From: Ceratotherium simum simum
Lineage: Eukaryota; Chordata; Mammalia; Perissodactyla; Rhinocerotidae
Reading direction: 5' to 3'
DNA length: 64,000 nt
Assembly (NCBI RefSeq): GCF_000283155.1
Contig: NW_004454216.1
Coordinates: forward strand, 10,551,701-10,615,700
The notes below the pieces were generated by a model, which saw only the letters and a list, made by a program, of their open reading frames with translations, was not told where the DNA came from and ran no database searches. Both the position numbers and the translations under genes were made by a program. Positions within the stretch are counted from its first letter, which is position 1; each line of letters starts with the position of its first letter. Shown here piece after piece: positions 20,216-31,740 of this stretch.

Positions 20216-23200
20216 TTTCCACCAAGACGAAGAGAGGAAGACTAGTGATCTCTTTACAAGTCACAGATTTTGCCAAAATCAGTTTTTCTCTCTTTCTCTT
20301 CCCGATCCAAAACTACAGTCTTTCTCACAACTTAATTAAATAAGAAATCTAGGCAGTGGTTGGTTAATCAAATAATAGAGGTTACCTGAAAATTATTGCC
20401 TTTGCTGATATGTTTCTTTTCAGTGTGAGTCACACATACTGGGAAAACTGACGTGAATATAAATTGACCAAGAGGGCCATGTTTTATAACACTTAAGTAA
20501 ATGAGGTAGAGAAGTGAAATAGTTAGATGACTAAGACCTTAAAACTTTTGGTTAAATTTCAATGGGAACATAATCATAACTAGATAACAAATATACTTCT
20601 TTTTATCCATAGCTGAATCCAGATCCTTCTGATATGCCCTCCAGCCAGAGGAAATATGAAAGGCTTTGAATTTTTCTATTCTCTAGTCTTTTCAGTTTTC
20701 AAAAAGCTCTTCTCTCTACTGTTGCTAAGAGGAAAAAGAAACTGTTGCCAAGTAACAAGAAAATACAGTGACCAGCACCTATGTGTGTTTCCTCAGTTGC
20801 ATATCAAATGCAAAACCCTCAGCTGCTCTCAAGTACATGGTGTGGGTGAGATCATTCAGAACCCTGCAGTACAGGAGCTTCAGGCCCATCTGGCCCCTGA
20901 AGTTCAGTGCTTCTCTAATCGTGATATTCAGATGTATATGTAATTTTTGTATTCCACTTTGAGGAACAAGTACATTACTAATGCAATTGCACTTTTCATT
21001 TACCTGTAGCTCTTCCCTTAATCATGAGCAAGTAATTTGAAGGAAGATTATCTTGCTTATTTCATTTCTTCTTCCTGACCAAGAAAAGATGTCATATCCG
21101 ACCTGCTTAACAAGACTTCCTCTTTGTTCACAAGCAATAGGTAGGTAAATAGATCTATTATGATTCACCTTGATGCAATACCAGAGTCACTTTGTGATTT
21201 GAGAAAGTTACAGATAGACGTTCAAGAAATTGACTCATCCAAAAGCCACCACAATCCACAAAACATTAAATGAACACTCACTCTGAATAACTTCCAATGC
21301 CTACCTACTTGCCATGTCCCCTTCTAAGAAAATTTACTACAACTCTCCATTTTGCTGCCATTTGTACCACATATGCACACCATGGCCAAAGCTAATTGGA
21401 CCAATGATGCACCTAAAGGGAAAAAATTTTCTAGATGAGTTACACAAGTTAAGTATCTTCTCTTGAAAATGTGTATTAGGAGACACAGAGTCAGATGGTG
21501 GTTAGCACTAGGTCTGTATAACTTTGGGGCCGTGTTAAGTTATATTCAGGCAGCACAAATTCATGTGGATAGAGAGGCGATAAAGGTAAAGAAAATAAGA
21601 GAATGAGAGAGACTGTCCTGCGCTAAGATTGAAAGAGGCAAAAGATAAACAACCCATGAGAGAAGTAGACATTGACTTTAATAAGACTAGGTTTTATTAA
21701 CATTAGTTGGTTTTATTTTTCAGTTATTCCTTTCAAATGTGCCCTATTGAATCCCTTTCCTTTGCCTTAGAAAGATTCTATAATTTCTTGGTCACTGTCA
21801 AATTATTAAAATTTAGTTCAGTCTGGTTTAACACTCCAGTCTCATATCTGATTCACAGCACTTACTTCTCACACTGCCCTTCTCCCATCCACCCCTTCTA
21901 GTTGCTTGCTCCTTTAAAGACTTGGGGAAAAAGAAGGAAGATATGAAAATGAGGAAATGTGCCCATACCTAGCTGGACAAGGTTATCTCTGGTGATAAAT
22001 ATCCCTGGACATTTTGGTTCAGTCTTTTTCTGTCTGATGCTGGATGTCCCTGAGGAGAGGATAAGTGTGATTTTCTTACAACAGGCTTCACCTTGATCCT
22101 AGACCCCTCCACTGTTGATCAACCCCTCAGACAGAGGCAGGTTTGTCCCTATGTGATCCTACTTAAAGTCCAGTTCCTGATCCTTTTTTTAATGTTGGGA
22201 ACCCCATTGCTTTGCCTGATAGCTGTCTGGGCAGCTCTATGTCTTCTACCACTTCATTAATTCTCTTTGCCCTTCAATCAAATGTCCAGTAACTACTGAA
22301 ATCCTCTCTCTCATTAACTGAGGATCAAAGAGAACAAGGATGGAATAGCGGTTGCCTCCATCTTTCTCCAAATATGCTTCATCGTGCTTCCTCCAAGCCC
22401 TGATAGTATGAGATACTCCATATGATCCTCAGCCTGCCAAAATCTGTAGACAATAAGTGAACAACACCCCAAACTCAGAGGATAAAAGTCAGGGTTCACC
22501 AAGAGCTTCCTCATTATTCTCTTCTCTCACACAACAAGGGGCCTTCAAGTTCTGCAATTTGACCAACATCCATCCAGAGAATGAGATGCCCAACTCTACT
22601 TCTTAGATGTAACTCCCATCTCTCCTAGTGTTTCTCTTCAATTGCCCCTCAAACTTGGCTTTGGTAGTGGTAAGGAGCCCTTATTTTCTCTCTTCCATGG
22701 TTGAGAAGGTGGGGAGAAGGGTGGGGAGGTTATGGGAGGGGATACTGAGTAGCCTCCTACCATTTCTGATACACTCTGCCCAAGTGTACTGCCAAGACCC
22801 TCTGACTCTTCTATCTACCCTCAAGTCTCTCTTTTCATTCACTAGGGAGGGAGTGGTGGAGTGATCACTGGTAAGCTCTGTGGAGAGAAATCTGGTTGCT
22901 CATTGGAATTCTCTTTAGAATATCAACCATTTAATCTACAATTAGACTTTACGGCAACTCCGGATTATCAGAAGAGGTCTTATTCAATATCATTTACACC
23001 GACTATACAGTTTAAGCTCCTTTTCTTATGAGATCTGGCTATAGTTCCTGTCCTTGGTTTCTGTGAGTATTAAATAATTTTCTAGTATTAAAATAAATTG
23101 CTTACTTACTTTTCCAGTTTCTGTGGGTTTCTGTTCTTATGCTCAAACATTACCCAATGGAGACAATGGGCAAGTTCCCATAAAAGTCCCTAGGGAGAAA

Positions 23201-23574
23201 TGAGAAGATACGTTATCAAGAAACTTAGAATCTGCTAGAAAGACAAACATTACACACACACAAATGACAATATACCATTTATTTCAATGAGTACCGAAAG
23301 AACTGGGAGAGACAATCATCACTCAGGAAGCTGCTGGATCTTAGCTGGCAATCATGTTATCTTACAGAATCAGTAACTGGAAAATAGAATCACGGTTCCC
23401 TTTAGAAGAAAAAAAAAGACAGGCTGCCTCTTCATTGTGAAAGCTTTGAATGCTGTCTTTAGACAAACATTTTTATAAGAATAAAAAAATTAATTTATAT
23501 ACCTACAAATCACAGTAGTGCCTAAGGTAAAATCCTTTAAATGGTAGAAGGTAAACCCAAAAACTTTTCCAGAC
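20216..23574. other. Unassigned intergenic block
   Basis: About 3.4 kb in which I recognise no exon and no confident repeat. The frames at 20656-20943, 21707-21901 and 22628-22864 lack domains or splice context. 21340-21420 (ATGGCCAAAGCTAATTGGAC) and 22310-22560 are somewhat more complex sequence. Either might be an old repeat or conserved non-coding DNA. Confidence 0.45.
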
Positions 23575-23690
23575 ATGTACGTGTGTGTGGTGTGTATGCA
23601 TATTTATGTATGTATGTATATATTTATAAATGTATATGTGTATATATTAATATGTATATATTTATATACATAAATTTTAAACAAAAAGTA
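23575..23690. repeat. TG/TA-rich microsatellite
   Basis: Imperfect GTGTGTG, TATGTATG and TATATA repeats. Likely length-variable. Confidence 0.75.
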
Positions 23691-23892
23691 GAAATAAAGT
23701 AAAATTGGACTCATATCTATCAAATGTATTTCATTGACCATTATAGTTTAATATTTAAGTGTTGAAAAACTTACCTAAAGAAACAAAAAGCTTAGAAGAA
23801 ATTTGACAATTATTCTAAAATCAAACAGTAAGGTATACTTTACAGGCAAACTTACTTTGGGGTCTAGCTTCTATAATTTACTATCCAGCTAG

Positions 23893-24130
23893 TTTTCTTC
23901 GTCTGCTCAGGCTGCTATAACAAAAGTATCATAGGCTGAGTGGCTTAAACAACATTTATTTTCTTACAGTTCTGGAGGCTGGGAAGTCCAAGACCATGGT
24001 GCCTACAGATCCAGTGTCTGGTGAGAGCTCACTTCCTGATTCGTACAGGTGGCTATCTTCTCCCTAGGTCCTCACATGGCTGCAGGAGAGAAGGTTTGGG
24101 GTTTCTTTTATAAGTGACAGGCCCCAAGTA
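23893..24130 (-). repeat. 3' LTR of MaLR provirus, truncated
   Basis: GCTGCTATAACAAAAGTATC, then GTGGCTTAAACAACATTTAT, then ACAGTTCTGGAGGCTGGGAA, then TGTCTGGTGAGAGC is the reverse complement of an MST-type LTR 3' half. Homology fades near 24130, where the right-hand copy would still continue about 130 bases. Confidence 0.8.
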
Positions 24131-25371
24131 AGTCCAAAACCTAATGGGACAAACTCCAATAGACCCTAAGGCTTCAGAATAATCGTCTTTGGCTAGACGT
24201 TCTGCTTTCCAGCCCCATCGGGGTGTCAACATCATTCCCATGGCTCATCAGGACTGCCTCCCAGGGACTCTCTGCCTGGGCCCTGCCCTAGGGTGGCTCT
24301 CTGCAGGGACTGTGCCTGCAGCTCTCCAGGGTAAGGGTCTTGTGCTTGCCATGGCTCATGTGGCTCTATCCTTTGAAAGCTAGGTGGAGGCAACCATGCC
24401 TCTCGGCCTGTGTACTCCATCACCTACACCGCCCCTCACAGACGCCAGCCAAGTTAGCTGCTTACAGCCTCCGGAGGGGCTATGCACTACACTGGGCCCA
24501 CCAGAGCCACACCCGGGGCAGCTGAGGAGCCTGGCACTGGAGTTTAGGGAGAAGAACCTGCAACATAGGTGGGACCAGGCAGTTCGAGCTGAGGTCCCAC
24601 AGATGCCGGCAGCCCCTACTTTGAAACTGCTCTACCTCCTGGACCCTTGCAGTCTGGACCAGTGATCAGAGTGGCAGCTCTGAGGATTTCCGTTGTTATG
24701 GAGATCAGTTCCTGGCTTCTGCTGACATGGCTGATCCATACTAATCTTCTTAGCAAGTAGTAGCTTGGCCACATCCATAGCGTTCTAATTTTTTATAATA
24801 TGGGTAGGCTGAGAATTTTCCAAATCTTTAAGTTCTGCTTCCTTTTTTGCTTAACATCTCTTTCTATAAGCCATTTCTCTCTTCTCACATTTTACTATGA
24901 GCAAGCAGGGAGAGCCAAGCTGCCCCTTCAACAATTTGCTTAGAAATAGCTTCAGCAAAGCATCCAATTTCACCTCTTGCAAGTTCTACATTCCAAAAAA
25001 CACTAGGACGGGAACACAACTCAGCCAAATTTTTGCCACTTTGAAACAAGGATGGACTTTCCCCCAGTTTCCAACATGTTCCTCATTTCCATCTGAGATC
25101 TCATCAGAATAACTTTTACTATCCCTATTTCTACCATCATCATGTTCAGGATTACTTAGGTATTCTGTAAGGAGATTGAGGCTTTCTTTACAGCTCTCCT
25201 CTTTTCTATCTGAGCTCTCACCAAAATCGCCCATCACGGTTGGTTCACGGCAATGTAGGCTTTTCCTAGCACGCATCTCAAAACTCTTCCAGCCTCTGCC
25301 CGTTACCCGGGTCCGACGCTTCTTCCCCGGTATTTATTACAGTGACATCTCCACTTGTTGCTATCAATTTC

Positions 25372-25736
25372 TGTCTTAGGTCTTTTGGACTGCTTTAACA
25401 AAAATACCGTGGACTGGGTGGCTTAAGCAACAAACATTTATTTCTCACAGTTCTGGAGGCTAGGAAGTCTAAAATCAAGGTGTCAGTAGATTTAGTGTCT
25501 GGTGAGGGCCGCTTTCTTGGTTCATAGACAGCCATCTTCTCACTACAACCGCAGATGGTGGCAGGGGTAAGGGAAATTTCTGGGGTCTCTTCTATAAGGC
25601 CACTGATGTCATTCATGAGGTCTCTACACTTATGAACTAATCCCCTCCCAAAGACTTCACCTCCAAATACCATTACAGTGGGGATTACGTGTCAACACAT
25701 GAATTTTGAAGGGACACGAATATTCAGTCTATAGCA
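25372..25736 (-). repeat. 5' LTR of MaLR provirus (MST-type)
   Basis: 365 bp bounded by TG (TGTCTTAGGTC) and CA (AGTCTATAGCA). It contains GTGGCTTAAGCAACAAACAT, ACAGTTCTGGAGGCTAGGAA, CTCCCAAAGACTTCACCTCC and CATGAATTTTGAAGGGACAC, in the antisense order of an MST LTR. Confidence 0.85.
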
Positions 25737-26499
25737 GTAGTCTTAAGCAAGTTAAACTTTCTAAATATCAGTTTTTTTATTGTTTATTGGTGATAAATTT
25801 GCACCCACTCGTAGAATAGTTTTAAATATTATATAATAGAATATATTTAAAACATGACATTATGTAATGTCGTGGCCTATATTATATATGATGTGATATA
25901 TCATATGATTATAATATAATATATAATAGCATTATAATACGTGATGTATAACAACACAAGTAATAAATAACATATAATAAATTGCCTTTTATATGAAAAT
26001 TACCTAATAGTTCATTGCATAATTAGTCATTTCATTAAATATTTTATTCATGAATAATTTATTAACTTTTAAATAAATATTATTGTTATTAACATTTTAT
26101 CACTATGGATTTTATGGCTTTACCTCTGTTCTTGGAAAAAACCTTAGAGATACTTAGTCCACTCTCCCGGTTGTATAGTGTGACTACTGAAGAGGTTTGA
26201 CTCAGACTTGACACTCTCAATATTAGCAGCACACAAAGAGCACACACATAATTATTTCATCTATCAATCTTTTTGTTTCTGCTTTATAGAAAAAAAAAAT
26301 TCTCATACTTATGCTACCATCTGTGTTGGCTGAATCAGAAAAGGACACTTTACCCAAGCTAGTTCAGTTATATTCTCTCTATCTAATATTTAGAGTATGT
26401 ATGACTTGGAGCAACTGGACAAGTCTCAGTTGATTGCTTTACCTGATAAGCCCTGTAGAGCCAGTACATATTAAAATAGAAAGAACTAATCTGGAAAAT
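25737..26499. other. AT-rich sequence with palindrome-prone TA block
   Basis: 25830-25990 is almost pure A/T with near-palindromic ATATTATATATGATGTG- and GATATATCATATGATTATA-type runs that could form stem-loops or cruciforms. Nothing else is assignable. Confidence 0.5.
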
Positions 26500-26570
26500 G
26501 AGAGGGACAGAAAGAAAGGTAGAGAAGGAGGGAAAGAGGGAGAAAGAAAGAGAGAGAGAGAGAGAGAAGC
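26500..26570 (+). repeat. Purine-rich (GA/GGAA) simple repeat
   Basis: GAAAGAAAGGTAGAGAAGG through a (GA)9-like run. The all-purine strand could form a triplex. The 26434-26643 open frame across it is low-complexity (KEREREREREA) and not a gene. Confidence 0.8.
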
Positions 26571-26644
26571 TATGCTGATGAGAGAGTGTAAGAGTAAGCT
26601 GAGTTGTATAGGGGCAGAAAAATTTTCCCTTCTTCCCTTCTAGG

Positions 26645-27356
26645 TTCTTTGGCAGGCCTAATAATTAAATTGACATAAGACAGATTAACAGGAGAAAAAC
26701 AAATTTAATTTCATACATATGGGAGACTCATAAAAAATATGAGACTCAAAGAAGTGACCAAATCAGGCAGCTTTTATGTCTTTTACACAAGGAAACAATA
26801 AATTTGTGAAGAATTGACAAGACAAAGGGGTTTGAGTTTGGCGTAGTAAATTAGTGAAAAAGTAACAAGATTTGTTTATACAGCCTTCTGGGCCCTAAAT
26901 TCCCTATCTCTGGTAAGAAGGATGTCTTCTACCCTCCTCGTATAGGGAAGGTACATTTCACATGTGTTGACCTTAAACAAATAGCCAGTTATTTCTCCAG
27001 CAAAAACTGGTTTATTCCCGATAAGCAAAGAATTGCAATTTGGGGTCTGCAACCATGGTGAGTCACAAGCAAGTCCCCCAGCAGCAAGGGAGGGAGAAAC
27101 TCTTTATAGAGGAGAAGAGGAAGTTGGAGGGCTATTGTAAACAAAGAGTCCACTGGAGGAATTGAAAGTTCCATGTGTAGTGGCTTTTCATTGGCTGACT
27201 TGTGACAGTCTCTCATTGGCTGAGCTTCTTGTCAGTCAAGAAGAGGAAATCTTTCTTCCTCCTGTTGGGCTCTGCTATCTATGTAAGGCTTGGGAGTTCC
27301 CCCTTTTGGCCTCTTATTCCATTTTAATGAGGTTTCTGTTTATTAATTTCCACACA
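26645..27356 (-). mobile_element. ERV LTR (class I-like), antisense
   Basis: Read on the minus strand from 27356 (TGTGTGGAAATTAATAAACA). Two TCAGCCAATG motifs (inverted CCAAT boxes, seen as ATTGGCTGA at 27188-27198 and 27214-27224) precede a CTATAAAG TATA-like box (27100-27108). About 90 bases further on, GGAATAAACC (about 27013) looks like the polyadenylation signal. This promoter-to-polyA order is LTR architecture. The stretch 26645-26960 may be its U5 end (minus-strand CTCCTGTTAATCTGTC near 26680) or a second LTR. Family and exact left end are not certain. Confidence 0.5.
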
Positions 27357-28790
27357 TAGGAGATTCATTTCCTGCTTTCAGGAGGACAAAGGAGGGTCAG
27401 ATTGTCTTCCTTGCACCAGCTATTTCTTAAGTAACTTTGATTCAAAATAATCAATATGCCAAAGTGGCATATATTGCGGGGTCAACTGCTCTCCTTCAAT
27501 TGATTCCTGCTTCTTTGGTCCCTGGTTCTGGTCTTCAAGAGGTTCTTGTGTATTTCTTGCTCCAAGTTCTGAGAGATAGCCTCCTAGGGGACTTTGTGGA
27601 TGTTGAGATCAATCAAGAATAACGTGAGGCTTGAGATGAATTGGGTGAGCTACTTCGTAGCTCATCAGAATCCTCCTTCCCCAACCCCCTCTGACCTCAA
27701 GGAAGCACTGAGATGACTGATAGAGGATCTCGACATTATGGTTCCTCTGGAAGCTAAAATTGACTGTTGTTGCAATTTTCCTAGACCTGGAGCATTTTTG
27801 CAACCATGTCACATGAAATAGAGAGGGGGTGTATTAAATAGGATGGAACGTGCCTTCTTTAATGATACTATAGGTGTCGTCACTTGACACCATCAATATA
27901 TCAGATCAAGATAATTTCAGTAAGGTCTCCAAAAAAATAGTGATCCTCTTGTATGGATGTGTAACCCATAGCCTACTAAAGCAGAAGGCTTATTAGGATG
28001 GCATCTGGAGATTAGGTGAGCTGCTTACCTTGTTTACCTACAATAAAGTATCAAAATCTTGACTTTAAATAGTAGGTCCATTCCATCCATTTCACTTGCA
28101 ATTTTTTGGCTTAGGTCTTTTGAACAGATCATTTTCTTGCCTTTATGATGACTCACACTCTGTTTATTTCCACTGCAAATATGCAGCAAACACTACAGTC
28201 TCTATAGTGCAGTGGTTCTGATGCAGATTTCTAGTTCCTATTCAGTAAAGATCTGCCTTGGTTCTATTTTTTATCATCTTTTTTTCTGTGTCCAATATAT
28301 TCTTATCCCAGGCTTTCTGTTTTAAGATAAGCTATTATTTGTTCCAGGCATCTTGTTCAATTTTTCTACCACTCCCTAAGTCCACTTTCAGTACTGACTT
28401 TATTAATTGATTTATCCGAGATTTGTTTACTGCAATAAAACTGTAAAATAGCCCCTATTATTTACTTAGTAACTTTGGATAGCCTTTTTTGTCCATTTCT
28501 AGATGCTCTGTTGTATGTCTGGGTTACGTATATTGTGATAATGAAGGGATAGCAATGCTGGAGTTAAAACCTTTTTCAAAAAGATGGTCATTTCCTGATT
28601 AGAGTCTCAATTGCATATGGATTTCCCCATTGAGAAGAAATGTTTCCTGTTGCAAGATTTGCTTGGCCTGTAGCAGCACAGGGGGACGTTTGTGTTTAAT
28701 TACTTCACAACGGATATCATGTGATCTATTTAAGCATTCGGCAGACAAAGAAATTCTTCTTATTCAAGTCTATGCTTAATGGATTTTTTT
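27357..28790. other. Unassigned sequence
   Basis: No confident feature. 27437-27622 is a 61-codon chance frame. 27830-28300 might be decayed retroviral internal sequence belonging to the neighbouring LTR, but no motif supports it. Confidence 0.4.
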
Positions 28791-28794
28791 TTAT

Positions 28795-28862
28795 CCCTAG
28801 CTAGGAGCACAGTGTCAGACATATAGTAAAAACTCAATAAATCCTGTGCATTTTAGTTGAAT
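28795..28862 (+). repeat. L2 3' terminus fragment
   Basis: AGGAGCACAGTGTCAGACAT, then AGTAAAAACTCAATAAATCC, then TTAGTTGAATTG is the usual L2/CR1-type end. Confidence 0.6.
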
Positions 28863-29309
28863 TGTTTAGTTACAAAACACATGTAACCTATGCACCTTTT
28901 CAGTCTCTTTATTCCTGCGTATAAAGAAAAAAGAATTGACTGGGAATAATAATATTCCAAGATATGACAAAGTTTCTGGTGTGTGACTCAAGGGCTTCTG
29001 TAATAAATGGGGTCCCACAGGTAGTATAGCCTTTTTGTAGTGGGAACATGGCAACATCCAAGATTAAAGTATTGCCAAATGGTAAAAATTTCAAATGCTT
29101 GAAAAATCTGAGTAAGGTTGCAGTAATAGAAAATCAAGAAGGGCAACTGTGATGGCTTCTGATATGTATTTTGTTCAGAGGCACTGTTTATCAGCCAATG
29201 AAAGTCTTAAATTAAGGTATTCAGATCTGAAAAGATATTACTGTACTGAAATCTATTTTCAGGTGCATAATGCACAGTAATACACAATGATATTATTTGT
29301 ACACTTATA
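28863..29309. other. Unassigned sequence
   Basis: No feature recognised. Minus-strand frames at 28866-29057 and 28909-29094 overlap in different frames and are chance ORFs. Confidence 0.5.
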
Positions 29310-29550
29310 TTGAGTTTCACTCTAATGTCACTACCTCTGAGAAGATTTCTCTGAACTGGACATTTCCTCCTTTGTAACAGTTCTTTTAATCCATTATTAT
29401 TAGTTAATCACAGTGTGTTGTAATTACGTTTAACATGTTTTTCAGCCCTTTGAAATTATGAGCTTTTTGAAGGCAAGAGCCATGATTTATTTATATTAGT
29501 AATACTTTGCATAAGATGTTCTCAGTACATGTTTATAAAGTGATTTTTTC
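29310..29550 (+). repeat. L2 fragment, sense
   Basis: The order AATGTCACTACCTCTGAGAA, GTAACAGTTCTTTTAATC, TGAGCTTTTTGAAGGCAAGA, GTTCTCAGTACATGTTTAT fits the L2 3' untranslated end. Confidence 0.65.
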
Positions 29551-30539
29551 CCCTAACAGAATAAAATAATTGGATAATGTAATTCGAAAGTATGAATTAT
29601 CTTGCTGTGAATAAGTGCACACAATATTGTGCCCCAGTTTAATAACAAGGGTATATTCAGAATATATTGTGGTTTATGCAGATGAAAGTTTGGAATGCCT
29701 CCCATCTAACATTTTTCTCAGACTGGCTTTCACACTGTTAGCTCCTGAGCAAAGAAGTATCAATTCTGTGTACCATTACGTTTGTCTCTTGGAGTAGCTA
29801 CAAAATATTTTTCCTTATATAGGTTGTGGGTCTATTTGTAATGCACGGTGCCTGTGAGAGTGTTCAGAGTGAGACAGCATAGATTTTAAGCAATGCTAAT
29901 CTCAATCTCATAGGTTTCATTTTACTTGGCGCTCTCATTTGCTGTTTCTTATAACTTCGTTTTCTTTTTTTCCCTTTTGAAAGAATATTCTGCCGGATTG
30001 GACACTGATCAGAATTCTAGAGATTACTCTGAAAAGTATTTAAAGGTTTTTATGATAGTATAATAATTAAAATGATATAATGTGGCTTCAAGAGAAATAA
30101 ATAATTTAATAGAATGCATACTTATGAATTTAGCATATAATAAAAGCTATCACAAACCAATAAGAAATAAAGAATTGTTCAATAAATTAATTTTAAAGTA
30201 AAGGTTATTTGTGGAAAAATCAATTTAAGTTTAGATTCCTATTTAATATCATTTATATAATATATTCCAAGTATATTAAAGAAACAAAGAAAGCATTAAG
30301 AACTAGAATTATGTGAGAACATTTGTTTTTGAAATAGAGGAGTTACTTTGTAATCTTTGAAGCAAAGGAAGACATCATTAAATAAGTTGATAATTTGACC
30401 ACATACAAACTTCTAATTTTTGTACAATAAAAACATTATGAATAAAATGGATAGGTAAATAACAAACTTGGCAAATTATCCACAAAAACAAAAAAATTAC
30501 TATAGGAAAATTATTGATCACCATGAAATAAAAAGAGAG
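29551..30539. other. Unassigned AT-rich sequence
   Basis: Very AT-rich. I see no gene, RNA or repeat that can be assigned. Confidence 0.5.
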
Positions 30540-30735
30540 TGGACTAGCTGTGTAGCTTTGGGCAAGTCTCCTCTCCTCATCTCTCCTCATTTCTCTGCGT
30601 CTCAGTTTCCTAATACGTAAAATGGAAATATCAAGCGTGTTTATTTACAGGCCTGCTGTTGGGAGCACATGAGGTGATTCACGTAAAGCTTTTAAATTGT
30701 GCCTGCCATATATAAAGTGTTGTTGTTATTACATG
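30540..30735 (+). repeat. MIR SINE, sense
   Basis: CTAGCTGTGTAGCTTTGGGC, then TCTCAGTTTCCTAATACGTA, then AAATGGAAATATC, then ATGAGGTGATTCACGTAAAG follow the MIR core in order. Confidence 0.78.
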
Positions 30736-30779
30736 AAAATACTGAGGAAAAACAAAAGACACAAACACACTGTTTATCC

Positions 30780-31490
30780 AAGAAAATACAAAAATGGTTA
30801 AAAGAGGTATTAAAACTATGATTTCAAGATACTTTATCACATTAGCAAAAACTAAAAATGATACTGTTCAGTGAGGGAATGGATATAATTGAAGTCACAT
30901 CACATACTGCTAGTTATAAGTTTAAATGTCTTTCTAGAAAGGATTTTGCTAAATGTATTTAGAATTCTTGAATCATTTGTTTTTTAAATAAAATAATTCT
31001 TTTAGGAATATATCCTGAAGAAACAGATATTTGGACAAATCTACATGTGTGTGTATGTGTGTTTATATATATATGTTTATTGCAATATTGTTTAGTGTTT
31101 AAGAACTTTACTGAGGTATTCAATATTATTTATAATAGCAAATAATTAGAAACAAGGAATCCAAAAACAGGAGAGTGCTCACATTAAGCTAATAGAATAT
31201 TAGGCAAAAATTGAGGGTAGAATTTTAATAGATGTTACGATGATATGGGAAAATGCTCATTAGAACTAGTTTTTTTTTTAAGAAGAACATATTCCTGTAT
31301 GCACACATTACATCACAAATAAAAGCTATATATATCACATAAAAATATGCAGAGAGATAAAAGAATACTTCAAATTATTAACAGTAGTTAACTGCATAAT
31401 GAGCATAATTTTATTTTTTACTTTACCTTTCTTTTTCCTTCCAACGTCATTAGGTAACAATAACTGCTAATTTAAAAAAAAAGGTCTGGA
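30780..31490 (+). mobile_element. Old L1 3' end fragment, sense
   Basis: GGAATATATCCTGAAGAAAC at 31006, TTGCAATATTGTTTAGTG, TTTATAATAGCAAATAATTA, and a late ACTGCATAATGAGCATAATT with a T-rich end follow the order of an ancient L1 3' region. A TG/TA microsatellite lies at 31045-31080. Confidence 0.65.
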
Positions 31491-31564
31491 GGATAAAACA
31501 TTGAAGTTGTCTTACATGAGAATGTAATAGAAGAAGAAAGAGAAAGTGACTTTTGCAGATGTAA

Positions 31565-31740
31565 CTATGATTCCTGACACTGCCACTTACACTCTGCATG
31601 ACTGGCCACAGAACTTAACCTCTAATGCTTCAGTTTTCTCATTTCAAAGTAAAGATAGTAATATCATAAGTCCAGTGTAAGGATTACACAGGCTCATAGG
31701 AGAGAGCCTGATGAATAGAATGCACTGAGTAACTGTTAGC
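31565..31740 (+). repeat. MIR SINE, sense
   Basis: CTGACACTGCCACTTACACT, then GACTGGCCACAGAACTTAAC, then TTCAGTTTTCTCATTTCAAA, then AAGATAGTAATATCATAAG matches the MIR core. Confidence 0.78.

Larger units (their letters stand above)
23893..25736 (-). mobile_element. MST-type MaLR provirus, antisense
   Basis: A complete LTR lies on the right and a truncated one on the left. About 1.2 kb of non-coding MaLR internal sequence separates them. It has antisense landmarks such as TTTCCCCCAGTTTCCAACAT at 25058 and CAAAACTCTTCCAGCCTCTG at 25279. The PBS-side end (CCACTTGTTGCTATCAATTT, 25351-25370) touches the right LTR, so transcription would run right to left. MaLRs are non-autonomous relatives of ERVL. 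GC-rich 24250-24660 is part of the internal region, not a CpG island with a gene. Confidence 0.82.

Noticed and set aside
24189..24665. GC-rich stretch with several overlapping frames, possibly an exon or CpG island
   Set aside because: It is MaLR internal sequence between two MST-type LTRs, with no consistent frame.
26434..26643. Open frame with long K/E/R-rich run
   Set aside because: Produced by a purine simple repeat.
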